Assembly (NCBI RefSeq): GCF_018860665.1
Contig: NZ_JAHKPK010000003.1
Span: 62,001-126,000, forward strand
From: Pacificibacter marinus
GTDB taxonomy: Bacteria > Pseudomonadota > Alphaproteobacteria > Rhodobacterales > Rhodobacteraceae
Direction of reading: 5' to 3'
DNA length: 64,000 nucleotides
Below the pieces are notes generated by a model. It had not been told where the DNA came from, ran no database searches, and saw only the letters and a list, made by a program, of their open reading frames with translations. Positions 44,444 to 55,241 of the stretch are shown in pieces. Made by a program: the position numbers and the translations under genes. Numbering within the stretch: position 1 is the stretch's first letter; every line of letters begins with the position of its first letter.

Positions 44444-45313
44444 TTACTGGCACCCAAGAGTTTGACGCGCGGTTTGCGCCTCATTTGCCTCAGATGATCC
44501 AGAAAAACGACTGCCCACTTCAGCCAGCATCACACAGCCCTTATCCACATGCCCCAAAGCCGCCATCGCGCCCCCAAGACGCAACAAGGCCGCAGGAGCG
44601 CGCACGCCGTCGGACGAGATGTTGAAACTGTCCAAATAAGACCGCGCGGCTTCCGTGGTCTGGCCCAATTTGCTCAAGGCTTCGCCGCGCATGAAATGCG
44701 CTTCGCTGGTCAAAAATCCGCCAGTGTAGTTTTGCGCAAACGTGCCAAAGGCATCGGCAGCCACCTCATAGGATCCCGCGTCATAAGCGGCTTGAGCTGC
44801 ATCAAAATCGGCTTGTTCGGCTTCGGCCAATTGACCACCGCCACCATCCATCGGCGCCTCTGATCCTGGCCCGACAGCGACGACATCGCTGGCTCCGCTT
44901 GAAGGTTCAACCCCGCCAAGCGGTTCCAAAACGGGCAAATTGCCAATGTCACAACCGGCCTCCATATCGCAGATACGGAAATTCAGATCATCAAGCTGAC
45001 GTGTGCCATCGGCTACAATGCGGTCGATGCGAAATTCAAGCTGTTCCATCTTGGCTGTTAATTTGGTGAGACTGCTTTCCATCAAATCAACACGTTCCAA
45101 GGTGGACGCGCCGCCAAAAGCAGTATTCGGCGCGCCAGTCGTGGACAGTTCACGTTTCAATTTAAGCAGCTCAACCGACAAGACAGCGGCCTCTTGCCGG
45201 ATATCCGCCAAGGTCTGCGCATCTTGTGCGACGGCACCTTGCACGCCCGCGCCAAAGCTCAGACCAGCACCGAGGCCAAACATCACCACAGTCGTCATCA
45301 AAATGCGTTTCAT
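44444..45313 (-). CDS. cpoB: Cell division coordinator CpoB (YbgF)
   Basis: 289 residues from ATG at 45313 (AAGGTGG upstream). The signal peptide MKRILMTTVVMFGLGAGLS.. is followed by a coiled-coil region (about 40-110: RQEAAVLSVELLKLKRELS, TKMEQLEFRIDRIVADGT) and a C-terminal TPR domain (AAQAAYDAGSYEVAADAFG, LSKLGQTTEAARSYLDSFN). CpoB links Tol-Pal to peptidoglycan synthesis during division in the periplasm. It lies 40 bp after pal. Confidence 0.92.
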   Translation of the reverse strand: MKRILMTTVVMFGLGAGLSFGAGVQGAVAQDAQTLADIRQEAAVLSVELLKLKRELSTTGAPNTAFGGASTLERVDLMESSLTKLTAKMEQLEFRIDRIVADGTRQLDDLNFRICDMEAGCDIGNLPVLEPLGGVEPSSGASDVVAVGPGSEAPMDGGGGQLAEAEQADFDAAQAAYDAGSYEVAADAFGTFAQNYTGGFLTSEAHFMRGEALSKLGQTTEAARSYLDSFNISSDGVRAPAALLRLGGAMAALGHVDKGCVMLAEVGSRFSGSSEANEAQTARQTLGCQ

Positions 45314-45353
45314 ACCGCCACCTTTTGCCAGTTTATTGCGCCTATACAAGGCC

Positions 45354-45905
45354 TTAGCTTACGCCAGCGCCCGCCGCCAAAACAGTCACAGCGCGACGGT
45401 TTTGTGCATAACAGCTCTCGTCGGAACACACCGCGATGGGGCGTTCTTTGCCGTATGTGATTGGTTTAAGACGCGATGGGTTCACCCCTTGCGAGATCAA
45501 GAAATCTTGCACCGCAGCGGCGCGGCGGCTGCCAAGAGCCAAGTTGTAATCGCGTGTGCCTTGCTCATCGGCATGACCTTCGATGATCGCGGTGTAACCA
45601 GGGTTGGCCAACAACCACTGCGCTTGCTGCGTCAATTGTCCGCGTGCGCTGTCTGTCAATGTGGACTGGTCCACAAGGAACAACACACGATCACCAATAG
45701 TTTGGTTGAAATATGCAGTCGAGGTCGGATCGTTGATCGATCCTGCGATAATGCCGCCATTCGCGCCAGCTGCGCCAGCACCCGCACCGCCCGCGCCAAA
45801 GCGGTCAGGGTTGGTACAGGCCGTCAAAGCCAGTGCGGACATCAAAACAAAAGCGGCCACGCGGGGGGGGCTTTTGCGCGATTGTGTGGAAAGTGTCTGT
45901 GTCAT
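45354..45905 (-). CDS. pal: Peptidoglycan-associated lipoprotein Pal
   Basis: 183 residues. Lipobox ALTAC places Cys30 as the lipid site. A Gly/Ala-rich linker leads to the OmpA-like domain (about 65-180) with YNQ..DRVLFLVDQSTLTDSARGQL and IIEGHADEQGTRDYNLALGSRR. Pal tethers the outer membrane to peptidoglycan and binds TolB. It is 85 bp after tolB. Confidence 0.97.
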   Translation of the reverse strand: MTQTLSTQSRKSPPRVAAFVLMSALALTACTNPDRFGAGGAGAGAAGANGGIIAGSINDPTSTAYFNQTIGDRVLFLVDQSTLTDSARGQLTQQAQWLLANPGYTAIIEGHADEQGTRDYNLALGSRRAAAVQDFLISQGVNPSRLKPITYGKERPIAVCSDESCYAQNRRAVTVLAAGAGVS

Positions 45906-45990
45906 TTGGTCATCCTTTGCGGAATTTAACGCTGCTCATTTTAGGCAAGTATAGCACCCCGCAAACCCTTTGGGGAGTGGGGCAGGTTCA

Positions 45991-47343
45991 CTATTTTAAC
46001 AGGGGCGACCACGCCGGATCAGAAGCGCCAGAATTGGTCGGAACGCGGCGCAGATTGCGTCCTGAAATGTCCACGGAATACAATGCGGATTCCCCTGTGG
46101 CTCCTTGAGTTTCACGGGTGAACATGATCACGCGCCCATTGGGTGCCCATGTTGGCCCCTCGTCCAAAAAGGACGCGGTCAACAGACGCTCTTCGGACCC
46201 ATCCGTGCGCATCACGCCGATATGGAAACGCCCATTGGCTTGCTTTGTAAAGGCGACCAAATCCCCGCGCGGCGACCACACAGGCGTGCCATAACGCCCT
46301 TGGCCAAAGGAAATGCGCTTCGCATCGCCGCCAGCTGCATCCATGATGTAAATCTGCTGCGTACCAGAGCGGTCACTTTCAAAGACGATCTTTGATCCAT
46401 CTGGTGAAAACGACGGCGCAGTTTCAATCGCAGGCGTATTGGTCAAACGCGCCACCTGACCAGATGCGATGTCCATGCGGTACAAATCGGTGTTGGACCC
46501 CGTGGACACAGAATAGACCACAGAGCGCCCATCAGGTGAAAAGCGTGGCGCAAACGACATGCTTTCAGTCGGCACAGGTAACCTGCGACGGGTCACGGTG
46601 CCCACATCCAACATCATAATTTGCGGAAAGCCACTTTCATAAGATGTGTACAAAACGCGGTCGCCTGTGGGCGAAAAGCGTGGCGCCAAAACGATGGCAG
46701 AGGCATCAGTGAGATATTGCACATTCGCGCCATCGTAATCCATCACAGCCAAGCGTTTTTGACGGGCTTGCTTTGATCCGGCCTCAGACACGAACACCAC
46801 GCGACTGTCGAAATATGCGCCCTCGCCGGTGATCCGACTGTAAACCACATCGGCCACTTTATGCGCGATGCGACGCCAACTGTTGGTGGATCCTCCCAGC
46901 TGCATTCCAGACCCCAGTTGCCCGTCATTGAACACATCAAACACACGGAATTTGACCGACAAATTTCCGCCCGCATCCACGGACACAGCCCCTGTGACCA
47001 ACCCTTGCACGTTGATCGCTTTCCAATCGGCATATTGCACGGGACTCTCGAATGAGGTGATCTTGGAAATATAAGCGCTGTCAGGCACTTCGCGGAACAG
47101 GCCCGTCCCCACAAGATCGGCGGCGATCACATCTGAAATTTGTTTTGCAAATTCCGCAGCTTGTGCCGTTTCCACAATAAAATCAGGCACGGCCACAGGC
47201 AAGGGTTCGATCACACCTTGGGTGATTTCGATTTTAAGCGGGCCTTGATCTTGGGCCATCAATGGCGTGGCAGCCCCGAACACACAGGCTGCGGTGAAAG
47301 CCGTTGCGGCCAGGCGACGGACATAGGCTGAAAGTTGGATCAT
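45991..47343 (-). CDS. tolB: Tol-Pal system beta-propeller protein TolB
   Basis: 450 residues. A signal peptide ([15 protein letters not shown]) is followed by an N-terminal alpha-beta domain and a six-blade WD40-like beta-propeller with repeated [21 protein letters not shown] and [12 protein letters not shown] blocks. It binds Pal and the C-terminus of TolA in the periplasm. Its start overlaps the tolA stop (4 bp). Confidence 0.97.
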   Translation of the reverse strand: MIQLSAYVRRLAATAFTAACVFGAATPLMAQDQGPLKIEITQGVIEPLPVAVPDFIVETAQAAEFAKQISDVIAADLVGTGLFREVPDSAYISKITSFESPVQYADWKAINVQGLVTGAVSVDAGGNLSVKFRVFDVFNDGQLGSGMQLGGSTNSWRRIAHKVADVVYSRITGEGAYFDSRVVFVSEAGSKQARQKRLAVMDYDGANVQYLTDASAIVLAPRFSPTGDRVLYTSYESGFPQIMMLDVGTVTRRRLPVPTESMSFAPRFSPDGRSVVYSVSTGSNTDLYRMDIASGQVARLTNTPAIETAPSFSPDGSKIVFESDRSGTQQIYIMDAAGGDAKRISFGQGRYGTPVWSPRGDLVAFTKQANGRFHIGVMRTDGSEERLLTASFLDEGPTWAPNGRVIMFTRETQGATGESALYSVDISGRNLRRVPTNSGASDPAWSPLLK

Positions 47344-48512
47344 TTGAACCTCATTTGTTCAGGGTCGAAGCTAAGTTCGATATCGCGCCACTCGTTGTAT
47401 TTTTCGGCAGGCAGTTGAAAGCCGCTTCTGCCACAGATGATAATAGCGCGGCGCGCAGTTTGAAAGGCTTGCTCGGCAGAGGCACTCGAGCCCCCAGACG
47501 ATCCAAGCAGTTTGATCGAGCCAACAATGGGCGTGCCATCTTGGTTCATCGACACGCCCACAGTCACTTTCGTGCGCTGCGCTTCTGTCGACATGGACCC
47601 AGTGTTCCAACATTGCTGAACCGCCACACGCAGCGCGTCTTTTTCGCCCGCGCTCATCGGTGGACCTGTTGGGCGACGGGGCGCGGCAGGTGTCTCAGAT
47701 GTGGCCTCTGCCACCAAAGCCGAGGCGGCATCTGCGGCGGCATTGGCTGCCGCATCACTGTTGGCTTGTGCTGCGGCTTGGGTATTGGTCTGAGCTGTCG
47801 CTTGTGCTGCGGCTTCGGCCTTTTTCGCAGCCGCTTGAGCCACAACAGCTTGCGGACGCGCTTTGGGGCGTGGTGATGTGGACAGGCCCGATGGCTTTTC
47901 CGCCTCGGTCACAATTTCTGTCACAGCCTCTTGTGGGGCAGCTGCGGGTTGATCGGGCACGGGTTCAGCCGTCGCTGTGGCCTCGGGGGACACCTCAGGG
48001 ATCACTTGATCAGCGATGTCTGGCGTGCGCTCGGGGTTGACCACGGCCTCGGGCGCGATGCGTGGCACAGGGCGCGGCGTTGGGCGTTGATTTGGAATAT
48101 CAGGCAAACCAGCACCAGGGTCCTCGGTCGAGATTTCTGGCTCCACTGTAGGACTGGGCGGTGTCGGATCAACTGCCGCAGGTGGTGTGATCGGTTCCAC
48201 GGGTGCGGGCGCGGGTGTGGATATGCTTGGCTCTGCTGGTGCAACAGGTTCAGGCGTGGCCGGTGCGGCCTGTTCAGGATTTGACAGGGCAGCCGTATCT
48301 ACAGCTGGCGCTGTGATTTCAGGCGCCTCAACGGGCACCTCAGGGGCTGTCTCGACACGGCTGAGCGCCGCAAAATCGGATTCCGAGATTAAAGACACTT
48401 CTTGCGTTTGCACAGGTTCGCTGTCACGCGCGTTGAGAAAAAATCCTCCCAGCAAGACATAAGCAATGAACCCGAAATGAGCCCCCGCCGAGATATATTG
48501 ACCTGTGTTCAC
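47340..48512 (-). CDS. tolA: Cell envelope integrity protein TolA
   Basis: 390 residues from GTG at 48512 (ribosome site GAGGG); an upstream ATG overlaps tolR and would add a non-membrane extension. One N-terminal helix ([18 protein letters not shown]) anchors the protein. The central region is Pro/Ala/Glu-rich and low complexity (about 50-290), spanning the periplasm. The C-terminal TonB/TolA-like domain ([23 protein letters not shown]) contacts TolB. It couples the TolQR motor to Pal. Confidence 0.92.
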   Translation of the reverse strand: MNTGQYISAGAHFGFIAYVLLGGFFLNARDSEPVQTQEVSLISESDFAALSRVETAPEVPVEAPEITAPAVDTAALSNPEQAAPATPEPVAPAEPSISTPAPAPVEPITPPAAVDPTPPSPTVEPEISTEDPGAGLPDIPNQRPTPRPVPRIAPEAVVNPERTPDIADQVIPEVSPEATATAEPVPDQPAAAPQEAVTEIVTEAEKPSGLSTSPRPKARPQAVVAQAAAKKAEAAAQATAQTNTQAAAQANSDAAANAAADAASALVAEATSETPAAPRRPTGPPMSAGEKDALRVAVQQCWNTGSMSTEAQRTKVTVGVSMNQDGTPIVGSIKLLGSSGGSSASAEQAFQTARRAIIICGRSGFQLPAEKYNEWRDIELSFDPEQMRFK

Positions 48513-48522
48513 GCCTGCGCCC

Positions 48523-49008
48523 TCAGTTGCCTGTGCTTGCAGAAGTGCCGTCAAGACGTGGTCCGCCCTGTTCGGTCACAAGGCCGATATTGCGAAACCC
48601 GCCTGCATTGAGCGCGCCCATGACTTGAACGACTTGCTCATAGGGAATGGACCCGTCCGCGCGCAAAAACACTTTGTCGTCAGTGCGCTCAGCTGCGATG
48701 GCTTGCAATTTGGTCACCAATTCATCTTGGTTTTCTTCGTTGTTCATCAACAAGACGCGCCCATCCGCGGTCAGCGTGATCGACAATGGGTCTTCAGATT
48801 CTTGCGGCAAGGCGGTGGCGGCTGTTTCTGGCAACTCGACAGGCACGCCCACGGTCATCATCGGAGCGGCGACCATAAAGATGATCAACAACACCAACAT
48901 AACATCGACGAAAGGCGTGACGTTGATCTCGCTCATCGCCGCAGATTGCCCGCGACGACGACTGCCGCGCCCGCCGCCACTTTTGCGTTTGACTACTCCA
49001 GCGCCCAT
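48523..49008 (-). CDS. tolR: Biopolymer transport protein TolR (ExbD family)
   Basis: 161 residues. A basic, Gly/Arg-rich N-terminus precedes the single membrane helix FVDVMLVLLIIFMVAAPMM with the essential Asp (DVML) that carries protons. A periplasmic ExbD domain follows. It forms the proton motor with TolQ. Three bases separate it from tolQ. Confidence 0.96.
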   Translation of the reverse strand: MGAGVVKRKSGGGRGSRRRGQSAAMSEINVTPFVDVMLVLLIIFMVAAPMMTVGVPVELPETAATALPQESEDPLSITLTADGRVLLMNNEENQDELVTKLQAIAAERTDDKVFLRADGSIPYEQVVQVMGALNAGGFRNIGLVTEQGGPRLDGTSASTGN

Positions 49009-49011
49009 GGC

Positions 49012-49707
49012 TCAAGCGTCCAATTCGCGCGACAGGATGGTCGAGAACTCGTCCGCAAAGGCTTCGTACCCGCCTAATATTTTGTCGCTATCCGCAGACA
49101 ATTTATTATAGAAAATAACCGCAGGGATCGCAGCCAAAAGACCCAATGCAGTGGCCAAAAGTGCTTCGGCGATACCAGGTGCCACAACCGCCAGATTGGT
49201 CGATTGCGCCAAAGCGATGTCTTCGAACGCTGTTTTAATGCCCCACACAGTCCCGAACAAGCCGATGAAAGGACCGGTTGAACCGACTGTGGCCAGAATG
49301 GACAACTGGCTGTTCATGCTTTCCGCTTCTTTGGAAATTGCCACATCCATAGACCGATCAATACGCGAGGCAGCGCCAGCAATCAGCCCCCCGTCTGAGC
49401 GGTGCGAGCGACGCCATTCGGTCATGCCCGAGACGAACACCCGTTCAGGCGCATTGGCAGGCGCGCCCCCGATTTTATCGAACAGCTCATCAAGCGGTTC
49501 GCCGGACCAAAAGGCTTGGTCAAACACGGCGGCCGAAGACCGCGCTTTGCGGTAAAAAATGTGCTTTTGAATGATGATCGACCACGACCAAAAGGACGCG
49601 CCGATCAGCATCAGCATCACAAGTTTAACTGTAAATGTCGCTTTCATAAAAAGCGCCAGCAAGGAGAAATCGATCTCCTGCGCCATTGCGAGGGTAGTTT
49701 GTTCCAT
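49012..49707 (-). CDS. tolQ: Proton channel protein TolQ
   Basis: 231 residues with three membrane helices: TVKLVMLMLIGASFWSWSII, SILATVGSTGPFIGLFGTVWGI and VAPGIAEALLATALGLLAAIPA. The two C-terminal helices carry the conserved Thr and Gly of MotA/TolQ/ExbB proteins. It drives TolA movement with the proton motive force. ATG at 49707 has AGCAGG upstream. First gene of tolQRAB. Confidence 0.97.
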   Translation of the reverse strand: MEQTTLAMAQEIDFSLLALFMKATFTVKLVMLMLIGASFWSWSIIIQKHIFYRKARSSAAVFDQAFWSGEPLDELFDKIGGAPANAPERVFVSGMTEWRRSHRSDGGLIAGAASRIDRSMDVAISKEAESMNSQLSILATVGSTGPFIGLFGTVWGIKTAFEDIALAQSTNLAVVAPGIAEALLATALGLLAAIPAVIFYNKLSADSDKILGGYEAFADEFSTILSRELDA

Positions 49708-49856
49708 GACCTGCTCTTTTCGCCTGTGCCGCTGTTTGCGCGGCTTGTTGTTAACTCATGATTTACCCTATCGGCAGGGTTCACGCCAACACTTACATGT
49801 GAGTTCAGCGTGACATACGGGGAAAAACGGTCAAAACCATGCAGGTTTTGGCCAGT

Positions 49857-50246
49857 TCAGTGCAAATTTCGGCGAATATTTGCCGGCAAGCGCGTTGGCT
49901 GACCTGTTTCAGACAAAGCCACAAGCGTCACTTGCGACACAAACAGGATCGCATCGGCCCGTTTGACCGTTTGATTAAGTACGATCCGCACGCCTGTGAT
50001 GGCCTCAACCTCGGTCTCGACGGTCAAATCTTCGTCGAATTTTGCGGGCAAAAGGTAATCTGCCTCGACACGGCGCACGGCAAACACGATGCCATCATCG
50101 GCCTTCAGCGCGACCTGATCGACGCCCGCCTCACGCACCCATTCAGTGCGCGCGCGTTCGATGAATTTGAAATAATTGGCATAGTAAACGATGCCCGCAA
50201 GATCGGTGTCTTCATAGTAGACATGCACGGGAAATTTATGGATCAC
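49857..50246 (-). CDS. ybgC: Tol-Pal associated acyl-CoA thioesterase YbgC
   Basis: 129 residues, hot-dog fold. The conserved active-site region is YYEDTDLAGIVYYANYFKF, with the catalytic Asp, followed by RARTEWVREAG. YbgC hydrolyses short acyl-CoA and associates with phospholipid synthesis. It starts the tol cluster, and the 149-bp gap to tolQ probably holds a promoter. Confidence 0.95.
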   Translation of the reverse strand: MIHKFPVHVYYEDTDLAGIVYYANYFKFIERARTEWVREAGVDQVALKADDGIVFAVRRVEADYLLPAKFDEDLTVETEVEAITGVRIVLNQTVKRADAILFVSQVTLVALSETGQPTRLPANIRRNLH

Positions 50247-50327
50247 GTCGAGCCCCTCAAGCCGTTTTCATCAGGCTAAGGCTTGCGTATGACATGTGCA
50301 AGACGGGGTCATGTCGCCAGCCTTGCC

Positions 50328-50966
50328 CTATCCAGCAATCAGCCGCGCATAAAGACGCAAGGCATGCGACGCATCGCGCGCAGCACTTGGCAGGACCGGA
50401 TCATAAGAGGCGCGCAGCACATTGGCCACATCTGGGCGTATGACTGTGCCCGCCTCGGTCAGCGCCAGCGGACTGTCTTGGGTGAAGGTGGTGTCAGACC
50501 ACAACAAAAGCGCTTGGGTGGCCTGAGACAGCGCAATCACATCGGCAGGCACCTCGTCCATTGCCCCGCCCATGCGCACGAAAGTGAAACAGGCTTTGAT
50601 CGCGCCCTCATCGTCAAAGCGAAAGGCACGGTACTGATGCGCATTGCGGTCGATCAACATCTGAACGCGCATTTCTAGATCAGGGATCATGTCGCCCATA
50701 TTAGGCACGTCCAACAGTTCTTTCCAATCCGAGAAAAAGAACATCATCAGGTTTGATCCAAGTTCAGGATCGGTCTCGGCCATTTCGGCACCCGCAATGG
50801 CCACAGCCGCTTCGATGCTGCCTTTGATCACCGACAATGAATCGTCGGCCACGCCAAAAACAACAGGCGCAATAGGCCGCCCCCAACGGGCAAACACATA
50901 ATCACCACTGGCGCGGGTGAAATAGGCTTCAACGGCTTCGGGGGTGAATTCTGAAGTGTCTGACAT
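50328..50966 (-). CDS. Conserved hypothetical protein between ybgC and ruvB
   Basis: 212 residues from ATG at 50966 (AAAGGAGA upstream). A soluble alpha-beta protein with no signal peptide. It contains YVFARWGRPIAPVVFGVAD and NLMMFFFSDWKELLDVPNMG and a C-terminal helix DASHALRLYARLIAG. No catalytic motif is recognised. It shares a direction and probably a transcript with ruvAB. Function unknown. Confidence 0.8.
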   Translation of the reverse strand: MSDTSEFTPEAVEAYFTRASGDYVFARWGRPIAPVVFGVADDSLSVIKGSIEAAVAIAGAEMAETDPELGSNLMMFFFSDWKELLDVPNMGDMIPDLEMRVQMLIDRNAHQYRAFRFDDEGAIKACFTFVRMGGAMDEVPADVIALSQATQALLLWSDTTFTQDSPLALTEAGTVIRPDVANVLRASYDPVLPSAARDASHALRLYARLIAG

Positions 50967-51035
50967 GGGGTCTCCTTTGCGCTCACCGTAGATGCGCAAT
51001 TCCGACGCAAATCGCAAGGGGCAGTTGTGTACCGC

Positions 51036-52079
51036 CTATTTACCGAACATCTGGATCTGCTCCGGCTTTTGCGGCGGTTGCATCCCAAGGTGATGCCATG
51101 ATTTTTGCGTCAACATCCGGCCACGCGGGGTGCGCTGGATCAGACCTTGTTGAAGTAGGTAAGGCTCGATCACATCCTCGATCGCATCACGGCTTTCCGA
51201 CAAAGCGGCCGCTAAGGTTTCGACACCAACAGGCCCCCCTTGATAGTTTTGCGCGATAAGCAACAGATACCGCCTGTCCGCCCCATCAAGCCCCAAGTGA
51301 TCCACACCCAAACGCGTCAAGGCATTGTCAGCAATGGCATGAGTGATGCGCCCGTCGCCTTCGACCACAGCGAAATCCAGCACACGACGCAGCAACCGCC
51401 CCGCAATGCGCGGCGTGCCCCTTGCGCGTTTAGCGATTTCATGCGCGCCATCATCGTCAGCAGGCACCCCAAGCATCCGCGCGCCACGGGTGACGATCTC
51501 GTGCAACTCATCCGTAGTGTAAAATTGCAAGCGCGTGGGAATGCCGAAACGATCCCGCAAGGGCGTGCTGAGCAATCCCATGCGGGTTGTGGCACCGACC
51601 AGCGTAAAGGGCTGCAACTCAATACGCACGGTCCGCGCCGCAGGCCCCTCGCCGATCACCAGATCCAGCTCGAAGTCTTCCATCGCGGGATATAGAATTT
51701 CCTCGACCACGGGATTCATCCGGTGAATTTCGTCGATGAACAGCACATCGCGGGCTTCGAGATTTGTGAGGATCGCCGCCAAATCACCAGCACGAGCCAA
51801 AACAGGCCCAGAGGTCATCTTGAAATTCACGCCCAACTCGCGGGCCATGATTTGCGCCAACGTGGTTTTACCCAAACCGGGAGGGCCGTAAAACAGCACG
51901 TGATCCATGGTTTCTTCGCGTTTGCGCGCGGATTCGATAAAAATGCGCAGGTTGGCGCGGGCTTCTTGTTGGCCGATAAATTCGTCCAACGTTTGCGGCC
52001 GCAAAGCACGATCGGCGTCTTGCGGTTGGCGCTCAGGGCGCAGCGTTTCGTCTGGCTCAATAGGATCAAAGGCGTCCAT
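51036..52079 (-). CDS. ruvB: Holliday junction branch-migration helicase RuvB
   Basis: 347 residues. Walker A GPPGLGKT (65-72) and Walker B DEIHR are followed by sensor region [19 protein letters not shown] and a C-terminal winged helix. With RuvA it drives branch migration of Holliday junctions. It lies 3 bp after ruvA. Confidence 0.98.
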   Translation of the reverse strand: MDAFDPIEPDETLRPERQPQDADRALRPQTLDEFIGQQEARANLRIFIESARKREETMDHVLFYGPPGLGKTTLAQIMARELGVNFKMTSGPVLARAGDLAAILTNLEARDVLFIDEIHRMNPVVEEILYPAMEDFELDLVIGEGPAARTVRIELQPFTLVGATTRMGLLSTPLRDRFGIPTRLQFYTTDELHEIVTRGARMLGVPADDDGAHEIAKRARGTPRIAGRLLRRVLDFAVVEGDGRITHAIADNALTRLGVDHLGLDGADRRYLLLIAQNYQGGPVGVETLAAALSESRDAIEDVIEPYLLQQGLIQRTPRGRMLTQKSWHHLGMQPPQKPEQIQMFGK

Positions 52080-52082
52080 CTA

Positions 52083-52769
52083 TCAATCCTTCGGCGCAAG
52101 CAATTTGAGGGCGGCACGAATAAGCGTCGATGTGGTGGCCTCGGGCGTGTCCACGGCGGCTTGTGCCACGGCACTGGCAGCATCTGAGGGACTATACCCT
52201 AAATTTTGCAAGGCTGACAGGGCCTCAGCCTCGGCGGCGACATTTGGCTTGGCAGCGGGTGTTTTGGCTGCAGATTTGCGGGCGGGCTGAGGCTGCGAGG
52301 CCTCGATCACCTCTGCTGCATCAGAGGCATCCAGCGTTTCGGGCAGAGCGCCACCCATGGCCATGACTTTGGGCGCTTTGTCTTTTAGCTCCATAATCAC
52401 GCGCTGTGCGGTTTTAGGGCCGACGCCGGGGGCAGCTTTGATCGCGTTCCAATCGCCCAGCGCGATGGCGCGCCCTGTGGCCTCGGGTCCAAGCGTGCCT
52501 AAAATGGCCATAGCCGCTTTCGCGCCGATGCCTTGGACAGAAACCAGCAAGCGATACCATTCTTTTTCGAACAGCGATGTAAAGCCAAACAGCTGCATGA
52601 TGTCTTCACGCACCAGCATATCTGTATAGAGTGCCACAGGTTCGCCCTGTCGCGGCATGGACATGCGAGTGCGTTCCGACACGAAAACGATATAACCAAC
52701 GCCGCGCACATCAATCATCGCGTGATCCGTGCCGATGTAATCAACGATGCCTGTGAGTTTGCCAATCAT
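52083..52769 (-). CDS. ruvA: Holliday junction DNA-binding protein RuvA
   Basis: 228 residues. OB fold N-terminus [15 protein letters not shown], two helix-hairpin-helix motifs ([34 protein letters not shown]), an Ala-rich linker of about 60 residues and the C-terminal RuvB-binding domain ([15 protein letters not shown]). The start overlaps the ruvC stop by four bases. Confidence 0.97.
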   Translation of the reverse strand: MIGKLTGIVDYIGTDHAMIDVRGVGYIVFVSERTRMSMPRQGEPVALYTDMLVREDIMQLFGFTSLFEKEWYRLLVSVQGIGAKAAMAILGTLGPEATGRAIALGDWNAIKAAPGVGPKTAQRVIMELKDKAPKVMAMGGALPETLDASDAAEVIEASQPQPARKSAAKTPAAKPNVAAEAEALSALQNLGYSPSDAASAVAQAAVDTPEATTSTLIRAALKLLAPKD

Positions 52770-53335
52770 GCGCGTGCTTTCTTGATGGTGGATGTTCTGT
52801 AGCTTGATGTTTTAACTACGGGGCGTTTGACGGCGGCCTTTTGGATCGCGTCACTCAAGCGTGCCCCAGATTGTGCGTGATGCGAATGACAAATCGCGAT
52901 GGCCAAAGCATCAACGGAATCTGCGCCGACCAGTCTCGCCCCCGGCAACTGTAGCTTGATCATATGTTCGACCTGTTGCTTGGCAGCATGCCCCACGCCG
53001 ACAACGGCTTTTTTCACCGCATTGGGAGCGTATTCACCAATCGGCAGGCCAAATTGGGCAGGCACTAAAAGCGCCACAGCGCGGGCTTGGCCCAGTTTCA
53101 ATGTGGCGACGGCGTCTTTGTTGACGAATGTCTGCTCGACCGCGGCGCAATCAGGTTGATGCGTATGGACGACGTCTGCCAGTTGGTCAAACAGCGACAA
53201 CAGTCGGATCGCTAGATCATCACTGGCCAATGAATGGCACACGCCATTTGCCACATGCGTGATGCGCGAGCCTGCGACGTCGATGACCCCCCAGCCCATA
53301 TTGCGCAACCCTGGGTCTATCCCGAGTACTCGCAT
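52766..53335 (-). CDS. ruvC: Holliday junction endonuclease RuvC
   Basis: 189 residues from ATG at 53335. The catalytic acidic residues are Asp7 (RVLGIDPGL), Glu67 (AAVEQTF), Asp140 and Asp143 ([15 protein letters not shown]), all intact. It resolves Holliday junctions after RuvAB action. First gene of ruvCAB. Confidence 0.96.
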   Translation of the reverse strand: MRVLGIDPGLRNMGWGVIDVAGSRITHVANGVCHSLASDDLAIRLLSLFDQLADVVHTHQPDCAAVEQTFVNKDAVATLKLGQARAVALLVPAQFGLPIGEYAPNAVKKAVVGVGHAAKQQVEHMIKLQLPGARLVGADSVDALAIAICHSHHAQSGARLSDAIQKAAVKRPVVKTSSYRTSTIKKARA

Positions 53336-53452
53336 GTTCACCCCTGCTCTTGTTACCTGCATTCTTATGCTTTTGCTTACGACTAGCACGAAACAAGAAC
53401 ATTGCAAACACCAATGGATAGATCTGACAGGACACGCAGCGTATTAAACGGC

Positions 53453-53485
53453 AAAAAACCCGCGCCGGAGGGACGCGGGTCTTTT
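53453..53485 (-). terminator. Terminator downstream of the 115-residue protein gene
   Basis: ACCCGCG and CGCGGGT form a stem with a 9-base loop. On the minus strand the stem is followed by six T residues. It ends the transcript from 53896 before the ruvC promoter region. Confidence 0.8.
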
Positions 53486-53548
53486 CATGGAAAGGGTCAA
53501 GAACGGCTGGGGGAAACTCGCCAGAACGGACCCAAGAGAAATCTGTGA

Positions 53549-53896
53549 TTAAGGCAGAAGCAGTTTAACCTGCATCGCCATCCATTGTGTCGCGGGATCG
53601 GCTGTCATCACCCAAGCACCAGCGCGCTCAAATATCGTACCATCATTCAATGCCGCGATACGATCCGCATAGGTCGCGGCACCAAGGGCCAGCATGACAC
53701 CAACTTTGAACATAAACAGGCCCGCGATTGCGAAGAACAAACCCCGCAATGGGAAACGAAGACCTGTGCGACGTGGACGTGCAATGATCAGCCCGTCTTG
53801 GTTAACTGAATAGACTGCACCCTTAGCGATCGAACGGCGTTTAGCGTCGATCCGTGTCAGTCTTTTTTCCAATTGCTGTGAACCTGAATAGGCCAT
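53549..53896 (-). CDS. Small conserved membrane protein downstream of prmA
   Basis: 115 residues from ATG at 53896 (ribosome site AAGGG). It opens with SGSQQLEKRLTRIDAKRRSIA, a charged N-terminus, and has one membrane helix (FPLRGLFFAIAGLFMFKVGVML, about 50-70). The C-terminal part (WVMTADPATQWMAMQVKLLL) is probably periplasmic. No function is recognised. It is 91 bp after prmA, followed by a terminator. Confidence 0.75.
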   Translation of the reverse strand: MAYSGSQQLEKRLTRIDAKRRSIAKGAVYSVNQDGLIIARPRRTGLRFPLRGLFFAIAGLFMFKVGVMLALGAATYADRIAALNDGTIFERAGAWVMTADPATQWMAMQVKLLLP

Positions 53897-53987
53897 GGCA
53901 ACACCCTTAATACCGGCCCCCACCGACAATGACTTTATTGCGGCCAAATGTGGCAAGAATGGGGCAAAAAAGGCAAAAACCAGAAAT

Positions 53988-54872
53988 TTAAGGTGAGTTT
54001 GAGGCAATCTTTTTAAGCGTTAGCGTCGACCAGTCAACAATCTCTTCGTGATGAATAAGATTGAACCCATTTCGGGTATAAACTTCAATAACCTCAGCGG
54101 CTTGCGGATTAAGAATTCCCGACAGAATCACCGCGCCACCCTCTTTGGTATGGGCTGCGACATCAGGGGCCAGCGCCACCAGCGGACCTTTGAGGATATT
54201 CGCAAAGACCAGATCAAACGGGGCTTTGGCCGCGAGCATTTCATGGTTAAAGCCAGCGGCTTCCAAACAGATCACTTGATCGCCCAAACCATTGGCATCG
54301 ACATTGCTTTGCGCCACGGCCACGGCCACCTCATCGATATCAGACGCATAGGCTGGCGTGTCGTTCACTTTTGCAGCCGCCATCGCCAACACGGCAGTGC
54401 CGCAGCCGATATCGGCCACATTGGCGTAAGTGCCGCCCGCAGTGAGCAAACGATCAAAAGCGCGCAGACAGCCCAATGTGGTGCCGTGGTGTCCCGTGCC
54501 AAAGGCCATTGCCGCCTCGATCAGCAGGCCGATTTTATCGCTCGGCAATTTGTCTGCATCATGTGACCCGTAGACAAAGAAGCGCCCCGCCTCGACAGGG
54601 GCCAAATCGCGGCGGACTTTGGCGACCCAATCTGTATCGGGCAGCTCGGAAATAACGAAATCTTTGGCACCGTTCGAGGCGGCCACCAAGGCAAGCCCAA
54701 CGACATCGGGCGCTTCGGTGAAATAGGCCCCCACTTCCCACAGGCCCGAACCGTCTTCGATTTCAAACACACCAACGCCGATAGGCTCTGGGATCAGGGT
54801 TTCAAGGACTTCTGAAATGGCCTCGGCTGGCAGGCGTCCGTTGGTTGTGGTGAAGGCTGTGAACGTGGGCAT
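53988..54872 (-). CDS. prmA: Ribosomal protein L11 methyltransferase
   Basis: 294 residues. SAM-binding motif VADIGCGTAVLAMAAAKV and the later DLVFANILKGPLVALAPD (family-specific N-I-L motif) identify PrmA. It trimethylates the N-terminus and lysines of ribosomal protein L11. The N-terminal substrate-binding domain is present. Solo gene apart from the following small protein. Confidence 0.95.
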   Translation of the reverse strand: MPTFTAFTTTNGRLPAEAISEVLETLIPEPIGVGVFEIEDGSGLWEVGAYFTEAPDVVGLALVAASNGAKDFVISELPDTDWVAKVRRDLAPVEAGRFFVYGSHDADKLPSDKIGLLIEAAMAFGTGHHGTTLGCLRAFDRLLTAGGTYANVADIGCGTAVLAMAAAKVNDTPAYASDIDEVAVAVAQSNVDANGLGDQVICLEAAGFNHEMLAAKAPFDLVFANILKGPLVALAPDVAAHTKEGGAVILSGILNPQAAEVIEVYTRNGFNLIHHEEIVDWSTLTLKKIASNSP

Positions 54873-55241
54873 TGCGGCTCTCCTGTTGGAATTATCACCG
54901 CTTAAACAGTTTTGACGGCATTAGGTCTATGGTTTTTCGCACGAAGCGCCGTTGCTGCGCGAAAGACCGTCGCCAAACGGCACCGACAGACTCACCGGTA
55001 TGCAGCCTGCGCGAAGGTGCTGCCGACCAATGTGAAATGGTTCCATTTTCGCACCCTTATTGAGCATCAAAGACAAATTTGTCACATCGCGATCAATAAC
55101 AGGATCATTCGCTTAACCTAGGGTAAAAAGCAGAGCTTTTAGTTGCACTCCAATATAGTCATTTATATTGATTTTTAGTGAAGTGCGTATTTGTTCTCGG
55201 CTGTTATTCCTTGGTCAATATTTCAAAATAGGCGCATATCA
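54873..55241. other. Gene-free intergenic region upstream of prmA
   Basis: 369 bp with no supportable gene. The part nearest prmA holds its promoter. From about 55070 the sequence becomes AT-rich. An imperfect inverted repeat (GAAATGG with CCATTTTC) lies near 55034-55050, of unknown meaning. Confidence 0.5.

Noticed and set aside
47654-48284. Open frames opposite the tolA linker
   Set aside because: They arise from the repetitive Ala/Pro/Glu codons of TolA and show no protein features of their own.
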